Of a stretch of DNA of 64,000 nt, positions 51,839-60,119 are shown piece by piece. The stretch is from contig NZ_MAXC01000033.1 of assembly GCF_001693485.1 (NCBI RefSeq), forward strand, positions 434,001-498,000. Direction: 5' to 3'. Made by a program: the position numbers and the translations under genes. The notes below the pieces were generated by a model, which was not told the origin of the DNA, made no database searches, and saw only the letters and a program-made list of their open reading frames with translations. Position 1 is the stretch's first letter; each line of letters opens with the position of its first letter. This stretch comes from Bradyrhizobium sp. LMTR 3 (lineage in GTDB: Bacteria; Pseudomonadota; Alphaproteobacteria; Rhizobiales; Xanthobacteraceae).

Positions 51839-53209
51839 ATGTCCCGTGTCGCCGAGTTGCTTCGCTCGCGTCGGGTGCCGCAGGCCGCGGTGCTGGCGCT
51901 GATGTCGGTCGGCTTTGCCGGCTGCAGCGCCGATATGCAGACGCGCTTTTCCGATAGCTCGTTCTCCAATCCCTTTGCCTCTCAGCCCGAAGCGACCGGT
52001 TCGGTGCGCGCTCCCGCCGTCGAACGCCGCGAACCGCCGCAGTATGCCCGGCCGCAGGCCTCGACCCCGCAATATCAGTCCCAGGACCTGCCGCCGCCCG
52101 CCGTTGCTGCGCCGCCGGCCTATCCCGCCAGCTCCAGCGGGGTGTCGGGAGGAGGGCGCGGGGTTTCGTCCTATGCGCCGCCATCCCGTCCGCCCATCGA
52201 GACCACCGCCACGGTGCCGCCGCGCTCGGTGGCCGCCGCGCGCCCATCCGCGCCGGGCGGCACCACGATCATCGTCGGTACCAGCGACACGCTCGACATT
52301 CTGGCGAAGCGCTACAACGTTTCGGCCGCTGCGATCCTGCAGGCCAATGGCTATAAGGGCCCGCGCGTGCTGTCGCCCGGCCAGCAACTGATCATTCCGC
52401 GCCAGACGGCGACGGCAGCGCCCGCGCCGGCCCTCGCGCCTGCGGCCAGCAAGCCGGTTGCCGCGGCGGCAGCGTCGACCGTCCATGTCGTCAATCGCGG
52501 CGATACGCTGATGAGCATCGCCCGGCGCAATCAGGTTTCGGTCAGCGAACTCGCCAAGGCCAACAATCTTGATCAGTCCGCCAAGCTCAGCCTCGGCATG
52601 AAGCTGACCGTGCCCGGTTCGAAATCCGCGGTCGCAGCACCAGTGGCCCAGCCCGTTGCCGCAGCTTCCGCCCAGCCGGCCGCCGCGGTTGCGGCCCCGG
52701 CCACCAAGATGGCTGCCGCCGGCGGCCCGCCGCAGAGCGCCCGGCTGGCACAGGCGACTACCAACGTCACCGAAGAGAAGCCCGTCGTCGAGCAAGCCTC
52801 GATCAAGCCCAGCGAAGCCACCGGCGCGTTGCCGACCTTCCGCTGGCCGGTGCGCGGCAAGGTGATCACGAGTTATGGCGCCAAGACCAACGGCAAGTCG
52901 AATGACGGCATCAACCTGGCGGTGCCGGAAGGAACGCCGGTGAAAGCCGCCGAAGATGGCGTGGTCGCCTATTCCGGTAACGAGCTCAAGGGCTACGGCA
53001 ATCTGGTTCTGGTGCGGCATTCCAACGGTTACGTCACCGCATATGCCCATGCGAGTGAACTGCTGGTGAAGCGCGGCGATACGATCAAGCGCGGCCAGAT
53101 CATTGCCAAATCGGGTCAATCGGGCGAGGTGGGCTCGCCGCAGCTCCACTTCGAGATCCGCAAGGGATCTTCACCGGTTGACCCCCTTCAATTCCTGAAC
53201 GGGGCGTGA
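51839..53209 (+). CDS. NlpD/EnvC-like LytM factor with two LysM domains
   Basis: A 456-residue lipoprotein: lipobox FAGC with C29 as the lipidated residue, a Pro/Gln-rich linker, LysM domains at about 142-190 and 213-262, and a C-terminal M23/LytM domain from about 330. The zinc site is degenerate: the usual HxGID is NDGIN (residues 355-359), while the later histidines (AYAHAS, LHFEIR) remain. This matches NlpD and EnvC, which activate cell-wall amidases rather than cut peptidoglycan themselves. Position after surE and pcm is the classical nlpD place. Confidence 0.92.
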   Translation: MSRVAELLRSRRVPQAAVLALMSVGFAGCSADMQTRFSDSSFSNPFASQPEATGSVRAPAVERREPPQYARPQASTPQYQSQDLPPPAVAAPPAYPASSSGVSGGGRGVSSYAPPSRPPIETTATVPPRSVAAARPSAPGGTTIIVGTSDTLDILAKRYNVSAAAILQANGYKGPRVLSPGQQLIIPRQTATAAPAPALAPAASKPVAAAAASTVHVVNRGDTLMSIARRNQVSVSELAKANNLDQSAKLSLGMKLTVPGSKSAVAAPVAQPVAAASAQPAAAVAAPATKMAAAGGPPQSARLAQATTNVTEEKPVVEQASIKPSEATGALPTFRWPVRGKVITSYGAKTNGKSNDGINLAVPEGTPVKAAEDGVVAYSGNELKGYGNLVLVRHSNGYVTAYAHASELLVKRGDTIKRGQIIAKSGQSGEVGSPQLHFEIRKGSSPVDPLQFLNGA

Positions 53210-53256
53210 GCGGGTAGCTGCCAACCGCAGTGACGCGACGCGTCCACATCCACTAC

Positions 53257-53376
53257 TGTCATCGCCCGGCCTTGTGCGCAATTGCGCACTGGGACCGGGC
53301 GATCCAGTATTCCAGAGCAGTTACGATTGAGCCGAGAAACCGCGGCGTACTGGATCCCCGCCTTCGCGGGGATGAC
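53257..53376. repeat. intergenic palindromic repeat, family B, copy 4
   Basis: Starts TGTCATCGCCCGG, with an inner CCGGGCGATCCAGTA; right end TACTGGATCCCCGC, then GCGGGGATGACA. It lies between the convergent ends of the nlpD-like and DUF815 genes. An extra AATTGCGCACTGG hairpin sits in the left arm. Confidence 0.85.
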
Positions 53377-53397
53377 ATCGGGGGGGCTTGGCCGCGC

Positions 53398-54381
53398 CTA
53401 CTTCCCGGCCAGCCTCACGCCGAGCCTTCCCGCCAATTCTTGCGTGAACTGCCAGGCGACGCGCCCCGAGCGGGAGCCGCGGGTGGTCGACCATTCCAGC
53501 GCCTCGCGCTCCAGCTCTTCGTCGGCAAGCTTGATGCCGAAATGGCCGCAATAGCCGCGCACCATGGCGAGGTACTCATCCTGGCTGCATCGGTGGAAGC
53601 CGAGCCACAGGCCAAACCGGTCCGATAGCGACACCTTCTCCTCGACGGCTTCGCCCGGGTTGATCGCGGTCGAGCGCTCGTTCTCGATCATCTCGCGCGC
53701 CAAGAGATGCCGCCGGTTCGAGGTGGCGTAGAGGATGACGTTGTCGGGACGTCCCTCGATGCCGCCCTCCAGCACCGCTTTCAGCGATTTGTAGGAGGCG
53801 TCGTTGCCGTCGAAGGAGAGGTCGTCGCAAAACACGATGAAGCGGAAATCGGAGCTGCGTAAGAGGTCCATCAGACCGGGCAGGCTCTCGATATCCTCGC
53901 GGTGAATCTCGATCAGCTTCAGCCGGTCGGCCGGCTTGCGGTCGATGTTGATGCTGGCATGAGCGGCCTTTACCAGCGAGGACTTGCCCATGCCGCGCGC
54001 GCCCCACAGCAGCGCGTTGTTGGCGGGCAGGCCGTCGGCAAAGCGCTCGGTATTTTCGATCAGGATGTCGCGCATCCGGTCGATGCCCTTGAGCAGGCCG
54101 AGATCGACGCGGCTGACGCGCGGTACTGGCGAAAGGCGCCCCTCCGGATGCCAGACAAAGGCATCGGCCGAGCCGAACGCCTCGGGGCCTCCCGTCGCCG
54201 GCGAAGCGGCGGAGAGATGGCCGGCGATGGCTTCCAGCGCGATGGCGATCCGCTCGGCGGTGGCGCCGTTAAGCCGGTTTGCCGGACCTTTTGTCGCGGT
54301 TTTCCCATGTCCTCGCGAGGCGGCCTTGGGGGCGGTGCGGGACGCTGTTGGAGCCGCAGTTTTCTTGGCTTTTTTCGACAT
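53398..54381 (-). CDS. DUF815 AAA-type ATPase
   Basis: A 327-residue ATPase with a Lys/Ala-rich N-terminal tail (1-35), a helical segment, and an AAA-like core. Walker A GARGMGKS is at 127-134, Walker B IVFCDDL at 182-188 and an arginine/sensor region YATSNRRHLL near 218-227. The DUF815 family is widespread in proteobacteria but without an assigned role. It converges with the nlpD-like gene and is divergent from yajC, with 194 bases between the two starts. The ATG at 54381 opens the clearly coding MSKKAKK; the 28 upstream codons look random. Confidence 0.9.
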   Translation of the reverse strand: MSKKAKKTAAPTASRTAPKAASRGHGKTATKGPANRLNGATAERIAIALEAIAGHLSAASPATGGPEAFGSADAFVWHPEGRLSPVPRVSRVDLGLLKGIDRMRDILIENTERFADGLPANNALLWGARGMGKSSLVKAAHASINIDRKPADRLKLIEIHREDIESLPGLMDLLRSSDFRFIVFCDDLSFDGNDASYKSLKAVLEGGIEGRPDNVILYATSNRRHLLAREMIENERSTAINPGEAVEEKVSLSDRFGLWLGFHRCSQDEYLAMVRGYCGHFGIKLADEELEREALEWSTTRGSRSGRVAWQFTQELAGRLGVRLAGK

Positions 54382-54575
54382 TTCCCGAGTTCCTGACGGC
54401 GCAGCCTTAACGGGCCTTGGAAGCTCTCGCAAGCGGCCTAAATGAGGGGGCGGCCAACGTTGCAATTGGGCCCGCCGCCGCTATAGTCCGCGCAAATTTA
54501 CCCGGACCGGCGACATGCCCAGGATGCTGTGCCCAGGCATGGCCGGTTCTTTTCCGTCTCACGAGGATTGTTCGA

Positions 54576-54938
54576 ATGCTGATTACCCCTGCGTACGCCC
54601 AGGCTGCAGCCGGTGGCGATGCCAACAGCATGTTGATGTCGCTGCTGCCGTTCGCACTGATCTTCGTGATCATGTACTTCCTGATTCTGCGACCGCAGCA
54701 GAAGAAGATCAAGGATCACCAGGAACTGGTCAAAAACATCCGCCGCGGCGACACCGTCGTCACCTCGGGCGGCCTGGTCGGCAAGGTGACCAAGGTGGTG
54801 GACGACGACCAGATCGAGTTCGAGATTTCGGACGGCGTCCGCGTGCGGCAGATGCGGCAGATGATTTCGGGCGTTCGCGCCAAGGGCGAGCCGGCCAAGG
54901 AAAAGAGTGAAGCCAAGGACGAGACGTCCGCGAGCTGA
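54576..54938 (+). CDS. yajC: preprotein translocase subunit YajC
   Basis: A 120-residue membrane protein: a short periplasmic N-terminus, one helix at about 19-41 (MLMSLLPFALIFVIMYFLIL), the signature RPQQKK, and a cytoplasmic domain with VKNIRRGDTVVTSGGLVGKV. YajC associates with SecD and SecF. It starts at 54576 with a conserved MLITPAYAQA and is followed by secD after 54 bases. The long upstream open frame back to 54417 lacks protein-like composition. Confidence 0.95.
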   Translation: MLITPAYAQAAAGGDANSMLMSLLPFALIFVIMYFLILRPQQKKIKDHQELVKNIRRGDTVVTSGGLVGKVTKVVDDDQIEFEISDGVRVRQMRQMISGVRAKGEPAKEKSEAKDETSAS

Positions 54939-54992
54939 GTTTTCCGCGCCGCTTGCCGCGGCGCATTTTCCTGGATCTGACGGGTCTACTCG

Positions 54993-56591
54993 ATGTTGTA
55001 TTTCACGCGGTGGAAGGCACTGGCGATCATTTTGACCGCCTTGATCGTTTGCCTTTGCGCGGTTCCGAATTTCTTCCCTCAGGAGCGGGTGAGGACCTGG
55101 CCGGTATGGGCGCAGCGCCACATCGTGCTCGGCCTCGATTTGCAGGGCGGTTCGTACCTGCTGCTCGAAGTCGATTCCAACTACGTTAAGAAGGAAAAGC
55201 TCGATCAGGTACGCGACGAAGTCCGTCGCGTGCTGCGCGACGCCAAGATCGGGTATACGGGCTTGGCCGTGCGCGGGGACGCCGTCGAGGTCCGTGTCAA
55301 GGAGAGCGACCTGCAGGCTGCGCTCCCCAAGGTGCGTGAACTGTCGCAGCCGCTTGGTGGTCTGCTCGGCTCAAGCGGACAGCGCAGCGTTGAGGTTTCG
55401 GACGCCGGCGGCGGCCTGATCCGCCTTGTCGTACCGCAAGCTGCAATCACCGACCGCATCCGGCAAACGATCGAACAGTCGATCCAGATCGTCGAACGGC
55501 GCGTCAACCAGCTCGGCACCGTGGAGCCGGTGATCCAGCGGCAGGGCACCGACCGAATTCTTGTGCAGGTGCCGGGCTTGCAGGACCCGACGCGGTTGAA
55601 GGATCTGCTCGGCAAGACCGCCAAAATGGAATTCCGCATGGTCGATCCGACCGTGTCGCCAGAGCAGGCGCAGGGGGGCCGAGTGCCTGGGGACTCGGAG
55701 GTGCTAATGAGCGCCTCGTCGCCGAAAGTGCCTTACGTCATCAAGAGGCAGGTGCTGGTGTCTGGCGGTGACCTCACCGACGCGCAGCCCGGGTTTGACC
55801 AGCGTACCAACGAGCCGATCGTCAGCTTCCGCTTCAACACTTCAGGCGCGCGAAAATTCGCCCAAGCGACCACCGAGAACGTCGGACAGCCCTTTGCGAT
55901 CGTGCTCGACAACGAGGTGATTTCCGCTCCCGTGATCCGCGAGCCGATCACCGGCGGCTCCGGCCAGATTTCCGGCAGCTTCACCGTGCAGGCCGCCAAC
56001 GATCTGGCCATCCTGCTGCGCGCCGGCGCGCTGCCGGCACCGCTGACCGTGATCGAGGAGCGCACGGTCGGCCCCGGCCTTGGCCAGGACTCGATCGAAA
56101 AGGGCCAGCTGGCGGCCTATATCGGCTCGATCATGGTCATCGTGTTCATGCTGGTGACCTACCGGCTGTTCGGCGTGTTCGCCAACATCGCGGTCGCCAT
56201 CAACGTGGCGATGATCTTCGGCATTCTGTCGCTGCTGAACGCCACTCTGACGCTGCCCGGCATTGCCGGTGTCGTGCTGACAGTCGGAATCGCGGTCGAC
56301 TCCAACGTGCTGATCTATGAGCGCATCCGCGAGGAACTGCGCGGCGGACGCAACGCGATTTCGGCCATCGACGCCGGATTTAGGCGCGCGCTGGCGACTA
56401 TTCTGGACTCCAACATCACCACCTTCATCGCTGCCGCGGTGCTGTTCTACATCGGCACCGGCCCGGTCCGCGGCTTCGCCGTCACGCTCGGCATCGGCAT
56501 CATTACCACGGTCTTCACAGCATTTACGCTCACCAGCCTGATCGTCGCCGGCTGGGTGTGGTGGAAGCGGCCGAAGACCGTGCCGATCTAG
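54993..56591 (+). CDS. secD: protein translocase subunit SecD
   Basis: A 532-residue RND-related subunit. Helix 1 is at about 5-28, followed by a large periplasmic domain (P1, about 30-350, beginning HIVLGLDLQGGSYLLLEVD), then helices 2-6 with the conserved GIAVDSNVLIYERIREELR at about 430-448. SecD/SecF use the proton gradient to pull exported chains through SecYEG. Full length and normal. It begins a tight run secD-secF-Mth938-like gene-NDUFAF6-like gene. Confidence 0.97.
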   Translation: MLYFTRWKALAIILTALIVCLCAVPNFFPQERVRTWPVWAQRHIVLGLDLQGGSYLLLEVDSNYVKKEKLDQVRDEVRRVLRDAKIGYTGLAVRGDAVEVRVKESDLQAALPKVRELSQPLGGLLGSSGQRSVEVSDAGGGLIRLVVPQAAITDRIRQTIEQSIQIVERRVNQLGTVEPVIQRQGTDRILVQVPGLQDPTRLKDLLGKTAKMEFRMVDPTVSPEQAQGGRVPGDSEVLMSASSPKVPYVIKRQVLVSGGDLTDAQPGFDQRTNEPIVSFRFNTSGARKFAQATTENVGQPFAIVLDNEVISAPVIREPITGGSGQISGSFTVQAANDLAILLRAGALPAPLTVIEERTVGPGLGQDSIEKGQLAAYIGSIMVIVFMLVTYRLFGVFANIAVAINVAMIFGILSLLNATLTLPGIAGVVLTVGIAVDSNVLIYERIREELRGGRNAISAIDAGFRRALATILDSNITTFIAAAVLFYIGTGPVRGFAVTLGIGIITTVFTAFTLTSLIVAGWVWWKRPKTVPI

Positions 56592-56601
56592 GAACCCCAC
56601 C

Positions 56602-57624
56602 GTGACTCAATACGTTCTCATTGCGCTGGGCGTTCTGGTCGTCGTGCTGACCATCGTCGCTATCTTCGATCTGTTGCCGCCGCTGCGCATCGTCCCGGAC
56701 GACACGCATTTCGATTTCACTCGGTTTCGCCGCATCAGTTTTCCGATCTCGGCGGCGCTGTCGATCGTCGCGATCGTGCTGTTCTTTACCCACGGGCTGA
56801 ATTTCGGCATCGACTTCAGGGGCGGTACGCTCCTGGAAGTGCAGAACAAGTCCGGTCCCGCCGATATCGGCGCGATGCGCACGACTTTGAGCGCGCTCGG
56901 GCTCGGCGAAGTCCAGTTGCAGCAGTTCGGCGGTCCGAACAACGTGCTGATCCGGGTGGCCGAGCAGCCGGGCGGCGACGCCGCCCAGCAGGCGGCCGTG
57001 CAGAAAGTTCGCGGCGCGCTCGGCGACAGTGTCGATTACCGTCGCGTCGAGGTGGTGGGGCCGCGCGTTTCGGGCGAACTCTTGGCCTACGGCATGATCG
57101 GCCTGATGCTCGCGATTGTCGGCATCCTGATCTATCTATGGTTCCGGTTCGAGTGGCAGTTCGCGCTCGGCGCCATGATCTCCAACGTCCACGACATCGT
57201 GTTGACGATCGGCTTCATGTCGATCTCGCAGGTCGATTTCGACCTCACCAGCATCGCGGCGCTATTGACGATCCTCGGCTACTCCCTGAACGACACGGTC
57301 GTCATCTACGACCGCATCCGGGAAATGCTGCGGCGATACAAGAAAATGCCGATGCCGCAGCTTCTGAACGAATCCATCAATTCGACGCTTTCGCGTTCGA
57401 TCATCACCCACGTCACGGTGACGCTGGCCTTGTTCGCGCTGCTGCTGTTCGGTGGCCACGCGATCCACAGCTTCACCGCCGTCATGATGTTCGGCGTGGT
57501 GCTGGTCGGCACCTACACCTCGATCTTCATCGCCGCGCCGATCCTGATCTATCTCGGCGTTGGTGAGCACCGCGAGGCGCCGGATACGCCTGCGAAGAAA
57601 CCGGATACGCCGGCAAAGAAATAG
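56602..57624 (+). CDS. secF: protein translocase subunit SecF
   Basis: A 340-residue SecF starting at a GTG ten bases after the secD stop. An unusual extra N-terminal hydrophobic segment (about 1-25, ILIALGVLVVVLTIVAIFDLLPP) precedes the canonical helix 1, periplasmic domain (FGIDFRGGTLLEV) and helices 2-6 with SLNDTVVIYDRIREMLRRY near 230-248. A short duplicated PDTPAKK tail ends the protein. The next gene starts two bases after its stop. Confidence 0.96.
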   Translation: MTQYVLIALGVLVVVLTIVAIFDLLPPLRIVPDDTHFDFTRFRRISFPISAALSIVAIVLFFTHGLNFGIDFRGGTLLEVQNKSGPADIGAMRTTLSALGLGEVQLQQFGGPNNVLIRVAEQPGGDAAQQAAVQKVRGALGDSVDYRRVEVVGPRVSGELLAYGMIGLMLAIVGILIYLWFRFEWQFALGAMISNVHDIVLTIGFMSISQVDFDLTSIAALLTILGYSLNDTVVIYDRIREMLRRYKKMPMPQLLNESINSTLSRSIITHVTVTLALFALLLFGGHAIHSFTAVMMFGVVLVGTYTSIFIAAPILIYLGVGEHREAPDTPAKKPDTPAKK

Positions 57625-57626
57625 TC

Positions 57627-58010
57627 ATGGCAACATCCTCGGACGCTCCGCATCTTCCGAGGCCGGCACCGATCGAAGCCTACGGCAAGGGCGGCTTCGC
57701 TTTCGCCGACATGTCGCATCGCGGCTCGCTGCTGTGCCTGCCGGACGGCATCTGGGCCTGGCCGGTGACAAAGCCCGCCGAGATCGATCAGTATTCGCTG
57801 GACCGCGTGTTCAGGGTGGCCAATTCGATCGATACGCTGATTGTCGGCACCGGCACCGAAGTCTGGCTGCCGCCGCGCGGCCTTCGCGAGGCGCTGCGGA
57901 CGGTCAGGGTGGTGCTGGACCCAATGCAGACGGGTCCGGCGATTCGCACCTACAACATCATGCTGGGCGAGCGGCGGCGTGTCGCGGCGGCATTGATCGC
58001 GGTGCCATGA
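57627..58010 (+). CDS. Mth938-domain protein, homologue of NDUFAF3
   Basis: A 127-residue protein of the Mth938/DUF498 family, with IEAYGKGGFAFADMSHRGSLL at about 16-36 and DTLIVGTGTEVWLPP at about 69-83. The human member NDUFAF3 is an assembly factor for respiratory complex I. The gene starts two bases after secF and overlaps the next gene by four bases (ATGA), so it is part of the secDF transcription unit. The bacterial function is not known. No enzyme motif is visible. Confidence 0.9.
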   Translation: MATSSDAPHLPRPAPIEAYGKGGFAFADMSHRGSLLCLPDGIWAWPVTKPAEIDQYSLDRVFRVANSIDTLIVGTGTEVWLPPRGLREALRTVRVVLDPMQTGPAIRTYNIMLGERRRVAAALIAVP

Positions 58011-58870
58011 GCGCCACGGCGACGTCGAAAGAATCCGCTGCGTTCTGCGCCGATCTGGTGCGCACGCACGACTTTGTCCGCTATGCCTCGACACTGTTCC
58101 TGCCTCAGGCCCAGCGCCGCGCACTGCTGTCGATCTATGCCTTCAACGTCGAGATTTTGCGCGTGCGCGAGCAGGTCAGCCAGCCGTTGCCGGGCGAAAT
58201 CCGGCTGCAATGGTGGACCGATATGCTGGTAGGCGCCGGCCATGGCGGCGTCGAAGGCAATCCGGTTGCAGCCGAACTGCTGCAGACGATCGGCGAATTC
58301 AGCCTACCGATCGAGCCGCTGTCGCGGCTGATTGAGGAACATCAGTTCGATCTCTACAACGATCCAATGCCGTCGATGGCGGCACTGGAAGGCTATGTCA
58401 CCGACACCTCGTCGGAGTTGTTTTCGCTTGGCGCGCGGATTGCGGCACAGCCATCGGTGGCGATCGATCATCTCTCCCGCCATGCGGGTCTCGCCCAGGG
58501 CATGGCGCAGGTGATCGCAGCGCTGCCGCTCGATGCCGCGCGGCGGCAGTTGTTCGTGCCACTGCAATTACTGCAGCAGCATGGCAGCGGGATGGAGCAG
58601 GTCTTTTCGGGCAAGCAGACGCCGCAGGCGCGTGCCGCGGTCGATCAGTTGATCGGAGAGGGGCAAAAACATCTCCGTACGGCCTTCGAGCTGCTCACGC
58701 ATGTGCCGCCCCAAGTGCGGCCGGTATTCCTTCCGCTGGCGATGGTCCGCCGCGATCTGGAGCGCATGTCACGGGCTGACGTCGATCCGTTCGTGCCGCA
58801 CGTAACGTCACGACTCCGGACGCTGTGGACGCTCTGGCGCGCCTCGCGCTCGCGGGAGTTTGGCGGGTAA
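58007..58870 (+). CDS. squalene/phytoene synthase-like protein, homologue of NDUFAF6
   Basis: A 287-residue helical protein of the squalene/phytoene synthase superfamily. The first Asp-rich metal motif expected after the YAF segment is missing: residues 43-56 read IYAFNVEILRVREQ with no aspartate. The segment LPGEIRLQWWTDML (61-74) resembles NDUFAF6, the complex I assembly protein of mitochondria, which also lacks prenyl-synthase activity. It is translationally coupled to the NDUFAF3-like gene. I infer complex I assembly or a membrane-insertion role rather than carotenoid synthesis. Confidence 0.85.
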   Translation: MSATATSKESAAFCADLVRTHDFVRYASTLFLPQAQRRALLSIYAFNVEILRVREQVSQPLPGEIRLQWWTDMLVGAGHGGVEGNPVAAELLQTIGEFSLPIEPLSRLIEEHQFDLYNDPMPSMAALEGYVTDTSSELFSLGARIAAQPSVAIDHLSRHAGLAQGMAQVIAALPLDAARRQLFVPLQLLQQHGSGMEQVFSGKQTPQARAAVDQLIGEGQKHLRTAFELLTHVPPQVRPVFLPLAMVRRDLERMSRADVDPFVPHVTSRLRTLWTLWRASRSREFGG

Positions 58871-58882
58871 GTTTCCGGTGTT

Positions 58883-59008
58883 CCCCGGATGCTGCGCAGC
58901 GCGTCGCACTTGCGCGACGTGGTGCGCTGCTGATCCGGGGTCCATCCGTCACCGCCAAGTGGGTCCCGGTTTCTGCGAAGCGCGCTGCATCGCGCCCGGG
59001 ACACGCGG
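58883..59008. repeat. intergenic palindromic repeat, family D
   Basis: CCCCGGATGCTGCGCAGCG pairs with GTGCGCTGCTGATCCGGGG, followed by a second palindromic half reading GGGTCCCGG...CGCGCCCGGGACAC. It lies between the convergent ends of the NDUFAF6-like and kinase-like genes. Confidence 0.75.
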
Positions 59009-59011
59009 GGG

Positions 59012-60115
59012 TCAATTCGGCCGCGAATTCAACTCGCTGCTTTCGAAATTGAACCGGTCCCGCAGATTCTTGCGGCTCTCCAGAATGTCCTTCAGGAACG
59101 CGCGGTCGATATCGCTCGTGATCAGCGGCTCGATCAGGTCGAGCTGGTTCATCGCCACAAGCTGCAAGATCTCCGTGCGCGGCTTGCCGGCGGCATCGCG
59201 GGGCAGGGCATGCACCACCTGGATATGCTCCGGCGGTTTGACGCCTTTGGCCGACGAAAGCTCGCGGCCCAACTGCTTTTCCAGCGCGACGTTGTCGGCC
59301 TCGACGAAGGCATACAGGCCGACGCCGGTACGGCGGTCGGCGAACGCGACAATGGCGGTATCGCGCACTTCAGGATTTTTCCTGATCAGGGCGCTCAGCA
59401 CCGGTGCATCGTTGACCAGCCGGCGGCCGCCGCCTTCGCGATCGGTGAAGTTGAACAGGCCGCGGGTGATGGCCTGATAGACCTTCTTGCCGGTCTTGAG
59501 CCAGATACTGGCGACGAGGGATTTGCGCGCCAGAATCTTGCGCTCCATCGGCGTCAGCGCCGCCGGCGCATAGCTGCGCTTGTGCTTCAGCATATGCCGC
59601 AGATCTTCGTAAGCCGCGATCCGGAATAGCCGGCTGCGAGTCTTGAAACAGGCGGCCAGTTGAAAATCGGTGAGGTAGGCGCGGCCGTCGCGGCCCACCA
59701 GCCAGTTCTGTTCTTTGGCGAGATCGTTGTGGCAGATGCCGGCGCGGTGCAGCTTGCGAAGAGCTGATTTGGCGGAACGGAAATAGGCGATGTCGCCATG
59801 GGGCTTTGCCAGATGCAGCGCAACGCCGTCGATGAAGCCGCGCACCAATGCCTGCCGTCCGGCCCATAGCAGTCTCGGGCCGACATTGAGATCACGCGCC
59901 AATGTCAGTGCGCTGCGCTCGCGGACGAACAGATGACGCGCGAGCGGATAGGACCAGACCGGCACCTGATCGATCCGGCGCAGCACGGCATCGACCTCAC
60001 AGGAATCGTCGCGAAACCGGCCGCGTTCGACGGTCGAGAACACGTCACGCTTGAGCAGCACGCCTTCGATCCATCGCGCCGACAGGGTGGCGGCGTCGTC
60101 TTTCGGCAAGCCCAT
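59012..60115 (-). CDS. kinase-like protein fused to an AMP-binding_C domain
   Basis: A 367-residue fusion. Residues about 55-180 resemble RIO/lipopolysaccharide-type small kinases: catalytic loop CHNDLAKEQN (H129, D131, N136) and metal motif LTDFQLA (D150). Residues about 246-325 match the C-terminal subdomain of acyl-AMP synthetases (NPEVRDTAIVAFADRRTGVGLYAFVEAD, then LPRDAAGKPRTEIL with K311), but the large adenylating domain is absent. The pairing is unusual. It starts four bases after the trmFO stop and is probably co-transcribed with it. Substrate unknown. Confidence 0.8.
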   Translation of the reverse strand: MGLPKDDAATLSARWIEGVLLKRDVFSTVERGRFRDDSCEVDAVLRRIDQVPVWSYPLARHLFVRERSALTLARDLNVGPRLLWAGRQALVRGFIDGVALHLAKPHGDIAYFRSAKSALRKLHRAGICHNDLAKEQNWLVGRDGRAYLTDFQLAACFKTRSRLFRIAAYEDLRHMLKHKRSYAPAALTPMERKILARKSLVASIWLKTGKKVYQAITRGLFNFTDREGGGRRLVNDAPVLSALIRKNPEVRDTAIVAFADRRTGVGLYAFVEADNVALEKQLGRELSSAKGVKPPEHIQVVHALPRDAAGKPRTEILQLVAMNQLDLIEPLITSDIDRAFLKDILESRKNLRDRFNFESSELNSRPN

Positions 60116-60119
60116 GGGA

